DNA of 64,000 bases from an uncultured Eubacteriales bacterium (GTDB lineage Bacteria > Bacillota > Clostridia > Oscillospirales > CAG-272). Position 1 is the stretch's first letter; each line of letters opens with the position of its first letter. Position numbers and translations under genes: made by a program. The DNA is taken from contig CAKRZR010000001.1 of assembly GCA_934433485.1 (NCBI GenBank), positions 62,001 to 126,000 on the forward strand. The letters are read 5' to 3'. The notes beneath the pieces were generated by a model that was not told where the DNA came from, did no database searches, and worked only from the letters and a program-made list of their open reading frames with translations. Shown piece by piece: positions 34,783-42,401 of the stretch.

Positions 34783-34810
34783 AAAAAAGAACCGGAAACG
34801 GTTCTTTTTT
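34783..34810 (+). terminator. Rho-independent terminator
   Basis: Twelve-bp stem AAAAAAGAACCG / CGGTTCTTTTTT with a GAAA tetraloop, 46 bases after the transglutaminase-like gene. Confidence 0.92.
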
Positions 34811-34827
34811 GTATACCAAACATCCTC

Positions 34828-34856
34828 TTGCAATTCCGGGGAGAATATGGTATACT
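34828..34856 (+). promoter_or_regulatory. Promoter of the mini-RNase III operon
   Basis: TTGCAA (34828-34833), 17-nt spacer ending ATGG, TATACT (34851-34856), directly after the preceding terminator. Confidence 0.85.
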
Positions 34857-34895
34857 AATTTATAAGAAAATTCCGCACCAATGGAGGTAATTCGA

Positions 34896-35291
34896 TTGAT
34901 CGCTCCCTACCAAATGCCTGCCGCGGATCTCGCGTATCTGGGCGACGCCGTCTACGAAATCGAGGTGCGCGCGCATCTTGTCAAAAACGGTGTGAAAACG
35001 CCGAGCGTGGCGTCTCTTGCGTATGTCAAAGCGACGGCACAAAGCGCGGCAATGGAAAAAATCCTGCCGTACCTGTCCGAAACGGAAGCGGATATATACC
35101 GTCGCGGGCGAAACTGCATTCACAACGTCACGCCGAAAAGCTGCACGCCCTCGGAGTACCGCCGCGCCACCGGATTGGAAGCACTGTTCGGCTATCTTTG
35201 GCTCCTGGGCGACACGGAACGGATCCACACCCTATGCAGAATCGGCATTGGAATCGGTGAGACGGCGGAAAACGGTGCGGAGGAGGTGTGA
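34896..35291 (+). CDS. mrnC: Mini-ribonuclease III
   Basis: A 131-residue protein consisting of only an RNase III catalytic domain without the dsRNA-binding domain, which defines MrnC. The motif DLAYLGDAVYEIEVRAHLVK carries the catalytic acidic residues; KSCTPSEYRRATGLEALFGY and LWLLGD are also conserved. It matures the ends of 23S rRNA. Start taken at TTG 34896, because GGAGGT sits seven bases upstream; the in-frame ATG at 34881 overlaps that ribosome site and has none of its own. The stop is followed after two bases by the phosphatase gene. Confidence 0.95.
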   Translation: MIAPYQMPAADLAYLGDAVYEIEVRAHLVKNGVKTPSVASLAYVKATAQSAAMEKILPYLSETEADIYRRGRNCIHNVTPKSCTPSEYRRATGLEALFGYLWLLGDTERIHTLCRIGIGIGETAENGAEEV

Positions 35292-35293
35292 AG

Positions 35294-36307
35294 ATGGCAA
35301 TTTACCTGGATTCCCCGAAAAACGGAGAGACGATCTCGTTTCTGACCGACACACAGCGGGAATATATCGCCGCGGAGACAAAGCGGGAGACGACAATCGG
35401 CGGCGCGATTGATTATCTGCATCTCTATCGTACCGGGGTAGATCAGTCACTGCCGGAGACGCGGTACTGTACGTTCACGGCGGATGGCGACGCGTTTTCG
35501 GTGCTTTTCGCGCCGGAGGGATACGCGCCTGTGCTGGTACACGCCACAAAAACGACGGTGGCGATGCCGTATCTGCCGAGTGGCGCTCGTGTACGGTGGC
35601 AGGTGTTTTCGGAGAATGACGAATGCTCCGACGAGGGCTTCTTTTTCACCGCGGACGAACCGGTGCGTTTTATCCGGGTACCGGGAATCACCAACGTGCG
35701 GGATTGCGGCGGCTGGCGGATTCCGGAGGGCACAATGCGGCGGGGTATGATCTTTCGCGGTTCGGAATGGGACGTACACTGTCACCTCACACAGGATGGC
35801 GGACGTGTGCTCGTGGAAGAAATGCACCTGCGCACAGAGCTCGACATGCGCGGTGAATCCAAAGCGGACGAACCTGGCGTGCTGGAGGATGACGGCGTAC
35901 AGCGGATCCGGATTCCGCTTGTGCCGTATGATGAAATCTTCACTCCGGAGGCAATGGAGGCGTATGGCGCCTATTTCCAGCTGTTCAGCGAACCGGCTCT
36001 GTTCCCATGCTATCTCCACTGCTGGGGCGGCGCGGATCGCACAGGCACCCTTGTCTATCTTCTGCAAACGCTCCTCGGCGTATCAAGAGCAGACGCGGTG
36101 CTTGACTATGAATTGACGACAATGTCGGTCTGGGGCGTGCGGTACCGTCGCTTCGAGCCGTTCGCGCAGATGGAAAAGCGGCTTTTGCAGTGGTACGGCA
36201 CAGACGACGCTTCTATGCAGACGGCGGTACACCGGTATCTGCGGGACTGCGGCGTGGCGGAGCGCGAGCTTGCGATGGTGCGCGCGAACCTCACGGACAG
36301 AGGATGA
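35294..36307 (+). CDS. Tyrosine-protein phosphatase (Y_phosphatase3 type)
   Basis: A 337-residue protein with a beta-rich N-terminal region (about 1-125) and a C-terminal dual-specificity-like phosphatase domain. The domain entrance reads GITNVRDCGGWRIPEGTMRR and the P-loop reads HCWGGADRTGT, matching H-C-x5-R with an Asp-Arg-Thr end typical of the bacterial IphP/LipA-like group. It could act on phosphotyrosine or phosphoinositides. ATG 35294 has GGAGG at good spacing, better than GTG 35288. Co-directional with mrnC and the next gene. Confidence 0.9.
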   Translation: MAIYLDSPKNGETISFLTDTQREYIAAETKRETTIGGAIDYLHLYRTGVDQSLPETRYCTFTADGDAFSVLFAPEGYAPVLVHATKTTVAMPYLPSGARVRWQVFSENDECSDEGFFFTADEPVRFIRVPGITNVRDCGGWRIPEGTMRRGMIFRGSEWDVHCHLTQDGGRVLVEEMHLRTELDMRGESKADEPGVLEDDGVQRIRIPLVPYDEIFTPEAMEAYGAYFQLFSEPALFPCYLHCWGGADRTGTLVYLLQTLLGVSRADAVLDYELTTMSVWGVRYRRFEPFAQMEKRLLQWYGTDDASMQTAVHRYLRDCGVAERELAMVRANLTDRG

Positions 36308-36364
36308 CGGCGCGTAAAATCCGCTATAACGAATAAAAATTCTTTATTACGAGGTAAGAGCACC

Positions 36365-37558
36365 ATGAAATATATTGCAATTATCGGCTACGGCGTCGTG
36401 GGCGGCGGGATCACGACATTTCTCGAGAGCAACGGCGCGGAGGTCGAAAAAACGGTCGGCGAGCCGGTTTCCGTCAAATACATCGTCGATCTGCGGGAGT
36501 TCCCCGAATCTCCCTACAGCGACCGTGTGGTGCACACCATCGATCCGGTGCTTGCAGACGGCGCCGTGAGCCTTGTGTGCGAAACGATGGGCGGCGCGCA
36601 TCCGGCGTATGAATATACGATGGCGGCGTTTCAGGCGGGCAAGAGCGTGGTCACATCCAATAAAGAGGTCGTCGCCATGTTTGGGGACAAGCTGCTTGCC
36701 GAGGCGAAAAAGCACGGCGTTGCTTACGCGTTTGAGGCAAGCGTCGGCGGCGGCATCCCGGAGATCCGCTCCATGCTGACCTCCCTTGCGGCGGAGCGCG
36801 TCACCGGCATCGCGGGCATCGTCAACGGCACGACCAACTACGTTCTCACGCGGATGAAAAACGAAGGCAAGCTGTATGGGGAGATCATCGAGGACGCGAA
36901 AACGCTCGGCTACGCGGAGGCAAATCCGGCGGCGGACGTGGACGGCATAGATGGGCTGCGCAAAATCCTCATTCTGACCGCGCTTGCCACCGGGGAGCTC
37001 TATCGCCCGGAGGACGTGCGGACCGAGACCATGCGGAACGTATCGTCGCGCGACATCCGGGACGCGGCGGCAGTCGGCGCGTCGGTGAAATATATCGCAC
37101 AGTTAACATTGGCACCGGCGGGAGCCGCTCTGTCAGTGTGCCCGCGCTTTGTACCGGAGACGGACATTCTCGCGCACATCCACGACGTTTTCAACGGCAT
37201 TCGTGTCACAACCACGATGCTCGGCGATATACTGTATTATGGCAGAGGCGCGGGACGGCTTCCAACGGCGGCGGCGGTCATGGCGGATGTGTGCGGGATC
37301 CTCTCCGGCGCGCTTTCGCATGAGAAAACGCCGGTCTTTGTACGCGCGACGGAGGCGGCGATCGATCCGGAAACGGTGCCGTGCCGTCGGTATGCCCGGT
37401 TTACACACGACGTATACGACGCGCTTACGCATTTCACGGCGGTGCAACGCGTGCCGGGGACAACGGATGCCTATGTAACGGAGCCTGTCACCGGAGAAAC
37501 GTGGCGCGCGATCGCGGATACGGTCGGCGAACCGATCGCGGCGTATCGGTTCCTGTAA
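36365..37558 (+). CDS. hom: Homoserine dehydrogenase
   Basis: A 397-residue enzyme that reduces aspartate semialdehyde to homoserine in threonine and methionine synthesis. The N-terminal Rossmann motif reads IIGYGVVGGG; the catalytic domain has NGTTNYVLTRM and GYAEANPAADVDGIDGLRKI, both classical. It lacks most or all of the C-terminal ACT regulatory domain (longer homologues reach about 430), so feedback control by threonine may be weak. No other threonine genes are adjacent. Confidence 0.95.
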   Translation: MKYIAIIGYGVVGGGITTFLESNGAEVEKTVGEPVSVKYIVDLREFPESPYSDRVVHTIDPVLADGAVSLVCETMGGAHPAYEYTMAAFQAGKSVVTSNKEVVAMFGDKLLAEAKKHGVAYAFEASVGGGIPEIRSMLTSLAAERVTGIAGIVNGTTNYVLTRMKNEGKLYGEIIEDAKTLGYAEANPAADVDGIDGLRKILILTALATGELYRPEDVRTETMRNVSSRDIRDAAAVGASVKYIAQLTLAPAGAALSVCPRFVPETDILAHIHDVFNGIRVTTTMLGDILYYGRGAGRLPTAAAVMADVCGILSGALSHEKTPVFVRATEAAIDPETVPCRRYARFTHDVYDALTHFTAVQRVPGTTDAYVTEPVTGETWRAIADTVGEPIAAYRFL

Positions 37559-37593
37559 ACGTCCGATGCTTCTGCCGGAGAGGGAGGCGCGCT

Positions 37594-37935
37594 ATGGCAC
37601 GGTACACGATCACAGCTCTCTGGAGAGGCGGAAGATACGATATTCGCGATAAGGACAGAATCGATGCTGGAGCAGGCGTATTCACCGCCGTGGGCGGAGA
37701 CGCGATACAGCTGTCGGAATCGGGCAGGTACACGCTTTGGGAGATAAACGGTTTCCGGATGCACCACGCGGTTCTGCCGCTGTTTCGTTTTCTCGATGCG
37801 GCGGGGCTCCCGTCCTGTCCGGTTGCCGTGAGCGATACCAGACTGGCGCTGCTTTTGTCGGAGGACGTAACGGCGGCAAGGCTGTGGTCGGCGCTGCAGG
37901 AACGGGAAACGGAGACGGCGCGCACGCTGTCATAG
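37594..37935 (+). CDS. Hypothetical protein
   Basis: A 113-residue protein starting MARYTITALWRGGRYDIRDK; GGGAGG lies at normal distance before the ATG. No signal peptide, membrane segment or recognisable motif is seen; it looks like a small mixed alpha/beta protein. It follows hom after 35 bases and is probably in the same transcript. Confidence 0.6.
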   Translation: MARYTITALWRGGRYDIRDKDRIDAGAGVFTAVGGDAIQLSESGRYTLWEINGFRMHHAVLPLFRFLDAAGLPSCPVAVSDTRLALLLSEDVTAARLWSALQERETETARTLS

Positions 37936-37975
37936 AGAAACGCTGTCCTTTCGCGCACCCATAGGGATATTGCGC

Positions 37976-38010
37976 GCAAAAAAAGGGGACGTGTCGAAAC
38001 GTCCCCCCTT
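37976..38010. terminator. Terminator, strongest for the minus strand
   Basis: Stem AAGGGGACGT (37983-37992) / ACGTCCCC (37999-38006). On the minus strand it is followed by a run of T's, ending the pantothenate kinase transcript; it may also stop the plus-strand transcript. Confidence 0.85.
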
Positions 38011-38037
38011 GTCTGTGTTTTTTTGCCTGTGGAGCGG

Positions 38038-38871
38038 TCACATGCCTGCCAGCGCCGCGCCGATAACTGTGCCGAAGCGGGAATTCTGCGGAATTGTGAA
38101 GCGCATATCGAACATGCGGTTCAGGGTGCCGAAGATTTCCTCCGCCTGCGGGACGCTGGACAGATTGCCGGTCAGCACCACGTCGCGGATACCATAATTG
38201 CGCGCGGCGAAGATCGAAACCATGCCGATGGTCTCGAAGACCATATTGATGAGGGCAAGCGCGATATCCCCTCTGGTCGCGATGTCGCTGACGTTTCCGA
38301 AATTGGACGCGGTCATGGTGTCGGAAAAGCCGGGAACGATGTCGTGCTTGGTGATGTCGTTGATTTTGAGGTCGACGTGCGAAAGATCGCCCTCGGACGC
38401 AATGTCCACAATGTGCGCGATGTTGTCCATGCCGAGCAGCCGCTTCGACAGACCGAGCAGTGTGCCGCCGCCAACGCCCGTTCCGCCCAAATATAGCGGC
38501 GCCTCGCCTGACTTCGCGTAGACCAGCGCCGTGCCGGTGCCGCAGCTTGCGATGATGCCCTCGGTGAGCCCGGAGAGATATAGTCCGCCCAGCCCGATGG
38601 CGCGAAATTCCTCGATGCGCTCAAACGGCAGGTCATAAAGGGAATCGGTCAGATAAGATGAGCCGACGCCGGTGATCATAACCTTGGCAATGTCGGACAA
38701 GGTCAGGTGATTGACAACAAGAAATTTGCCGAACGCGCCGTACGCCGAGGTGATGGGATCCGTCGCCCGGACAAACAGCGGCTCGATCAGTGCGTGGGTG
38801 ACGGTATGAAAGCCGACGATTTTGGTGGTACTCCCGCCGACGTCGATGCCGATGACGATCTGTTTCTGCAT
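38038..38871 (-). CDS. coaW: Type II pantothenate kinase
   Basis: A 277-residue ASKHA-fold kinase. The phosphate-1 motif is IGIDVGGSTTKIVGF; later motifs are SCGTGTALVYAK, LGGTGVGGGTLLGLSKRL and VLTGNLSSVP. These match the CoaW/PanK-II group that makes 4'-phosphopantothenate, the first step of coenzyme A synthesis; type II enzymes are not feedback inhibited by CoA in the same way as type I. It stands alone with its own promoter and terminator. Confidence 0.92.
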   Translation of the reverse strand: MQKQIVIGIDVGGSTTKIVGFHTVTHALIEPLFVRATDPITSAYGAFGKFLVVNHLTLSDIAKVMITGVGSSYLTDSLYDLPFERIEEFRAIGLGGLYLSGLTEGIIASCGTGTALVYAKSGEAPLYLGGTGVGGGTLLGLSKRLLGMDNIAHIVDIASEGDLSHVDLKINDITKHDIVPGFSDTMTASNFGNVSDIATRGDIALALINMVFETIGMVSIFAARNYGIRDVVLTGNLSSVPQAEEIFGTLNRMFDMRFTIPQNSRFGTVIGAALAGM

Positions 38872-38903
38872 AGCGATACCTCAAAAAGGGGAAGATTGGC
38901 TAT

Positions 38904-38932
38904 AGTATACCACAAGTCCGCCGGGAATGCAA
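38904..38932 (-). promoter_or_regulatory. Promoter of the pantothenate kinase gene
   Basis: Minus-strand TTGCAT (38927-38932), 17-nt spacer ending GTGG, TATACT (38904-38909), 33 bases before the start. Confidence 0.85.
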
Positions 38933-38971
38933 CCGGCTGTGCGACAAAAAACGAAAAGAGGACGTAATTCC

Positions 38972-39811
38972 ATGACAAACGCACCATCCGCTCTATCTGC
39001 GCTGCGGGAAAAAAAGCTCTACATCTTCGATATGGACGGCACCATCTATCTGGGGGGCAGACCATTCCCGTTCGCCATCGATTTTATTCGTAAACTGCGC
39101 GAAAACGGCAAGCGTGTCCTGTTTTTTACAAACAACGCTTCGCATGATCCGGTATTTTATGTGGAAAAGCTTACAAAACTTGGCTTTGCACCGCGCGAGG
39201 GCGAGATCTGCACCTCCGGAGACGTGACTGCTGCGTTTCTCACCCGGATGCGCACGGGGAAATCGGTCTATCTGCTCGGCACCCCCCAGCTGTGGGATCA
39301 GTTTCAAAAGGCGGGCGTCCGGCTGATCTGTGACAGGGACGGCAAGACGACGGCGGAGCGCGCGGATATTGTGGTCACGAGCTTTGACACCACGCTGACC
39401 TACGAAAAGCTGACCGTCGCATGCGACTTCATCCGCTACGGCGCGGAATATCTCTGCACCCATCCCGACTTCAACTGTCCGACCGAAACGGGCTTCATAC
39501 CTGACAGCGGCGCGATCGCGGCGTGCGTTACAGCATCCACGGGAGTTTCTCCGACATATTTCGGCAAACCGTACCCGGAGACCGTCGCGATGATGGAGGA
39601 GATGACCGGTCTTTCCCGTGCGGACATGTGCATCTTCGGCGATCGCCTGTATACGGACATTGCGACCGGCAGACGGCACGGCATGCTCTCCGCGCTGGTG
39701 CTGACCGGGGAGACCAAAATCGATGATGTGGAAGGTGCGGATGACGCGGACAAGCCGGAGCTTGTGTTTCCATCGCTCGCGGAGGCGGACACGGCGATCT
39801 TCGGCGCGTGA
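38972..39811 (+). CDS. HAD-IIA phosphatase, NagD-like
   Basis: A 279-residue haloacid-dehalogenase-type hydrolase. Motif I FDMDGTIYLGG carries the nucleophile Asp, motif II is LFFTNNAS, then the cap domain, then Lys in YFGKPYPETV and motif IV FGDRLYTDIATG. The C2 cap and TNN signature place it with NagD/AraL/PNPase-like sugar-phosphate or nucleotide phosphatases; the exact substrate is not readable. Start ATG 38972 (MTNAPS) with AGAGGA upstream. Confidence 0.93.
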   Translation: MTNAPSALSALREKKLYIFDMDGTIYLGGRPFPFAIDFIRKLRENGKRVLFFTNNASHDPVFYVEKLTKLGFAPREGEICTSGDVTAAFLTRMRTGKSVYLLGTPQLWDQFQKAGVRLICDRDGKTTAERADIVVTSFDTTLTYEKLTVACDFIRYGAEYLCTHPDFNCPTETGFIPDSGAIAACVTASTGVSPTYFGKPYPETVAMMEEMTGLSRADMCIFGDRLYTDIATGRRHGMLSALVLTGETKIDDVEGADDADKPELVFPSLAEADTAIFGA

Positions 39812-39824
39812 AAAACAGGGGATT

Positions 39825-41237
39825 TCAGCTGTCTCCGACGATTGCTTCCGCAAGCGCTTCAGCCATCCAGCGGATCGCCTGACTCGCTTCCTCCATCGTA
39901 GACGACGCGGCGCCGGCTTCGATCAGCAGCGAACCCTTTGTGTATTGCTCGTTGAAGCTGGCAGAGCGGAGGTTGATGTCGCGGCACAGTCCCGGATGCG
40001 CCTTGGTCAGCGATTTTTGGAGATGCGCCGCCAGGGAGAGGTTGTCCTGCCAGCCGGAATGACCGCTGCCGCCGTGATCTGTGCCGACGACGAACATGAG
40101 CTGCGCCGCGGAATTTCCGTTTTCCTCCAAAACAGGCGCCACGCCGTGTACCTTACCGGAAGCGCCTGTCCACTCGATGGCGTCGCGATGAATGTCGAAT
40201 ATGTACCGGATCGACGGATACGCCGCAAGCGTTTCCCGGATATAGAGTGATGCATTGTAGTACGCGCTGTCAAAGCGGTTTTCGTCAAACGCCGTTTCGC
40301 AGTGAATAACCGGTATCCCGTTTTCCGTAAGCACATCCGCCATCAGCGCGCCGAGTCGGATCACGCTTTTCTCTTTATCTGCCGTGTGAAATCCCGTTCC
40401 TGCGGAGTCGAGGTAGCCCTCGGTTCCGTGTGTATGCAGGATCAGACAAACCGGCGCGTCCTCTCCGTAAACTTCCTGCAATTTCCACAGAGGTTCGATG
40501 GACAGCGGACTGTCGGCGAGCGCGGCAAGCGATGGCTGATACGGCGTTTCGTTGACCAGTCCCAGACCGTTCTCGCTCCGGGAGGAGAGATCCTCACAGA
40601 GCCGCTCCTTTTCCGACGGCGTGTACGTTTCCATGCCGCTCTCCGCTTCGTTCGCGGGTGCAGACTGCACGGACAATTCCGGTATGCCCGACAGTCGCGC
40701 CGATCCTGCGTCCGGAGTGTCTGCCTGTGAAGCCGTTGACGTGCGCACGGTGATCCTGTCGGCGCCGCCTGCGATCTCACCAAGGACAAGCCGTGACAGA
40801 GCATCCGACAGCGCCGTGCCGCCAGACAATGCATCGCTGCCGTGAAAGTACGCACTGCAGAGGTAAACCGCGCCGCCCAGCACGCAGAGAAACAGACAAA
40901 ACGCGCGCAGGAGAAACGAAAGCACAGGGAAGATCCGCGCGCCCTTGTCCGACACACACGCGGTCGCGACATCGGCAGGCTGCGGAGTCGGCTGCTTTGC
41001 CTGTTCTTCCGGAATCGTTGAGATGTACAGCGAATCGTTTGAGTCGCTTGCGTTCTCCGGCAAATCTGACGCGATTTCAAGAGGTATATCGGCAATAGGC
41101 GGTTCTGCCGTCGGCAAAGGAACCACGGATCCTTCCTCCGTTGGTACCGTATCTGCGGGAAGCCGCTCTCTCTCGGGCGGATCCGTACCGGGTGCGAATA
41201 CGGACTTTTCGCGTGTGGGCATATCGGTGTGCTGCAT
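39825..41237 (-). CDS. spoIIP: Stage II sporulation protein P
   Basis: A 470-residue protein: about 100 low-complexity Pro/Ser/Glu-rich residues, one TM segment (about 100-125), a linker, and a C-terminal SpoIIP domain with zinc-amidase features: VCLILHTHGTEGYLD, FDIHRDAIEWTG, and the later LLIEAGAASSTMEEA. SpoIIP is a membrane-anchored amidase/endopeptidase that, with SpoIID and SpoIIM, thins septal peptidoglycan so the mother cell can engulf the forespore. gpr lies immediately upstream, as in Bacillus. The long N-terminal cytoplasmic part is unusual. Confidence 0.93.
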   Translation of the reverse strand: MQHTDMPTREKSVFAPGTDPPERERLPADTVPTEEGSVVPLPTAEPPIADIPLEIASDLPENASDSNDSLYISTIPEEQAKQPTPQPADVATACVSDKGARIFPVLSFLLRAFCLFLCVLGGAVYLCSAYFHGSDALSGGTALSDALSRLVLGEIAGGADRITVRTSTASQADTPDAGSARLSGIPELSVQSAPANEAESGMETYTPSEKERLCEDLSSRSENGLGLVNETPYQPSLAALADSPLSIEPLWKLQEVYGEDAPVCLILHTHGTEGYLDSAGTGFHTADKEKSVIRLGALMADVLTENGIPVIHCETAFDENRFDSAYYNASLYIRETLAAYPSIRYIFDIHRDAIEWTGASGKVHGVAPVLEENGNSAAQLMFVVGTDHGGSGHSGWQDNLSLAAHLQKSLTKAHPGLCRDINLRSASFNEQYTKGSLLIEAGAASSTMEEASQAIRWMAEALAEAIVGDS

Positions 41238-41317
41238 GATTGCGTCATCCCCTCCGACTGTTTTTTATCCGATTGTATGCGCGGCATGCAGAGATCATAC
41301 CGGAAATTTCCGGGAAA

Positions 41318-42058
41318 TCAGCCGCCTGCGAGATAGCGCGCGATCCCGCCGGCGATCCCCTGCGCGTATCGTTCGACGAGGGAATCTATGGCACTGTCCG
41401 TTACAAAAAGCTCATTTGCCGTCACGTCGGAGCCGCACAGCGCGGACGCACGGATCACAGTCGGGACGCCGATGGTGCAGACAGGGCAGGGCATGGTGCG
41501 CGCGCTGATCTCCTCTGCGTGAATACCGCTGCCGCCGCCCGGTGTGATCGCGTCCCCGGAGAGCTGGATCACTCTGCCGAGCGTATCCCGCGACTTTGCC
41601 GCCAATGCGTCCACGGCAATGATGCGCCGCGCGTGGCAGACTTCTGCTATGGCATGGAGCAGGGGAACGGTCGGAATCCCTGTTTTTGCGGCGACGCCCG
41701 GAGCGAATATGCAGAGAGGAGAGAACGCAGCCGACAGCCTGTCGCAAACCATTGGTCCAAGCGCGTCCGCGGTGATCGATCGGTTGCCGATACCGCAGAC
41801 GAGAGTGCAGCCATCCGTATCCGGCGCGATCTGCCGCAGAATTTCCGCGACCACGCCGACAACGCCGCGGCTGTCCCCGGTGCTCCATATGCCGCAGTCG
41901 CCTACGGAGACGGTGATGTACGTGCCGAATACGGTGCGCTGCCGGCGGCAGGGGTATCCGTGTATACATGCTTCAGAGGCGGGATCGGTGTCCACGGGCG
42001 CGGAAAAGCCAAACTGCTCCGCGGCGAGGGAGCTTGCGGTGGGATGACGGGAAAACAC
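41318..42058 (-). CDS. gpr: Germination protease GPR (spore SASP endopeptidase)
   Basis: A 246-residue protein matching the GPR core: YITVSVGDCGIWSTGDSRGV, CGIGNRSITADALGPMV, CHARRIIAVDALAAKS, PGGGSGIHAEE and GVPTVIRASALCG. GPR degrades small acid-soluble DNA-binding proteins when spores germinate. The GTG start at 42058 follows AAAGGAGG with ideal spacing; the longer ATG frame (42283) extends into A/T-rich upstream DNA and is unlikely. This gives a protein shorter than Bacillus GPR (371), with an abbreviated N-terminal region. It is placed just before spoIIP, the standard order. Confidence 0.88.
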   Translation of the reverse strand: MFSRHPTASSLAAEQFGFSAPVDTDPASEACIHGYPCRRQRTVFGTYITVSVGDCGIWSTGDSRGVVGVVAEILRQIAPDTDGCTLVCGIGNRSITADALGPMVCDRLSAAFSPLCIFAPGVAAKTGIPTVPLLHAIAEVCHARRIIAVDALAAKSRDTLGRVIQLSGDAITPGGGSGIHAEEISARTMPCPVCTIGVPTVIRASALCGSDVTANELFVTDSAIDSLVERYAQGIAGGIARYLAGG

Positions 42059-42401
42059 GCGGCATGCCTCCTTTGTAGGGAAAATCGCCCGCAGATAGGC
42101 TGTCCAGATCTGCCCTGTATCATACGCGTTGCGCGGAAGTTTTCCGAAAAAGCTGTGTTTCAACGTGAAAAATACCCTGAAAAACCGATTTTGTCCGCTG
42201 TAAGCCGCCAAAGTCGCAAAACAAGGTGTAAAAGTTGCACAAAAAATCCGCTTGGAATTGTGCACATAGATGAAACTTGTCAAGAACCCAAAAGAACGTG
42301 TTGCTATTTTGACAATTCCGTGTTATAATGTGGTGAGTGAGAATAATCGTACCCTTTGTACGCGTTATTTCCAAAGTAGTTCGAGGAGGATTTACAAAAC
42401 C
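42059..42401. other. Divergent intergenic region gpr / peptide-binding protein
   Basis: Over 300 bases without a gene. It contains the plus-strand promoter at 42301-42329; upstream of gpr I see no convincing sigma-G promoter. Long open frames across it are extensions of the neighbouring genes without ribosome sites. Confidence 0.6.
42301..42329 (+). promoter_or_regulatory. Promoter of the peptide-binding lipoprotein
   Basis: TTGCTA (42301-42306), 17-nt spacer, TATAAT (42324-42329), 72 bases before the ATG. Confidence 0.75.

Noticed and set aside
42059..42283. N-terminal extension of gpr to ATG 42283
   Set aside because: The extension has no ribosome site and no GPR similarity, whereas GTG 42058 has an ideal one.
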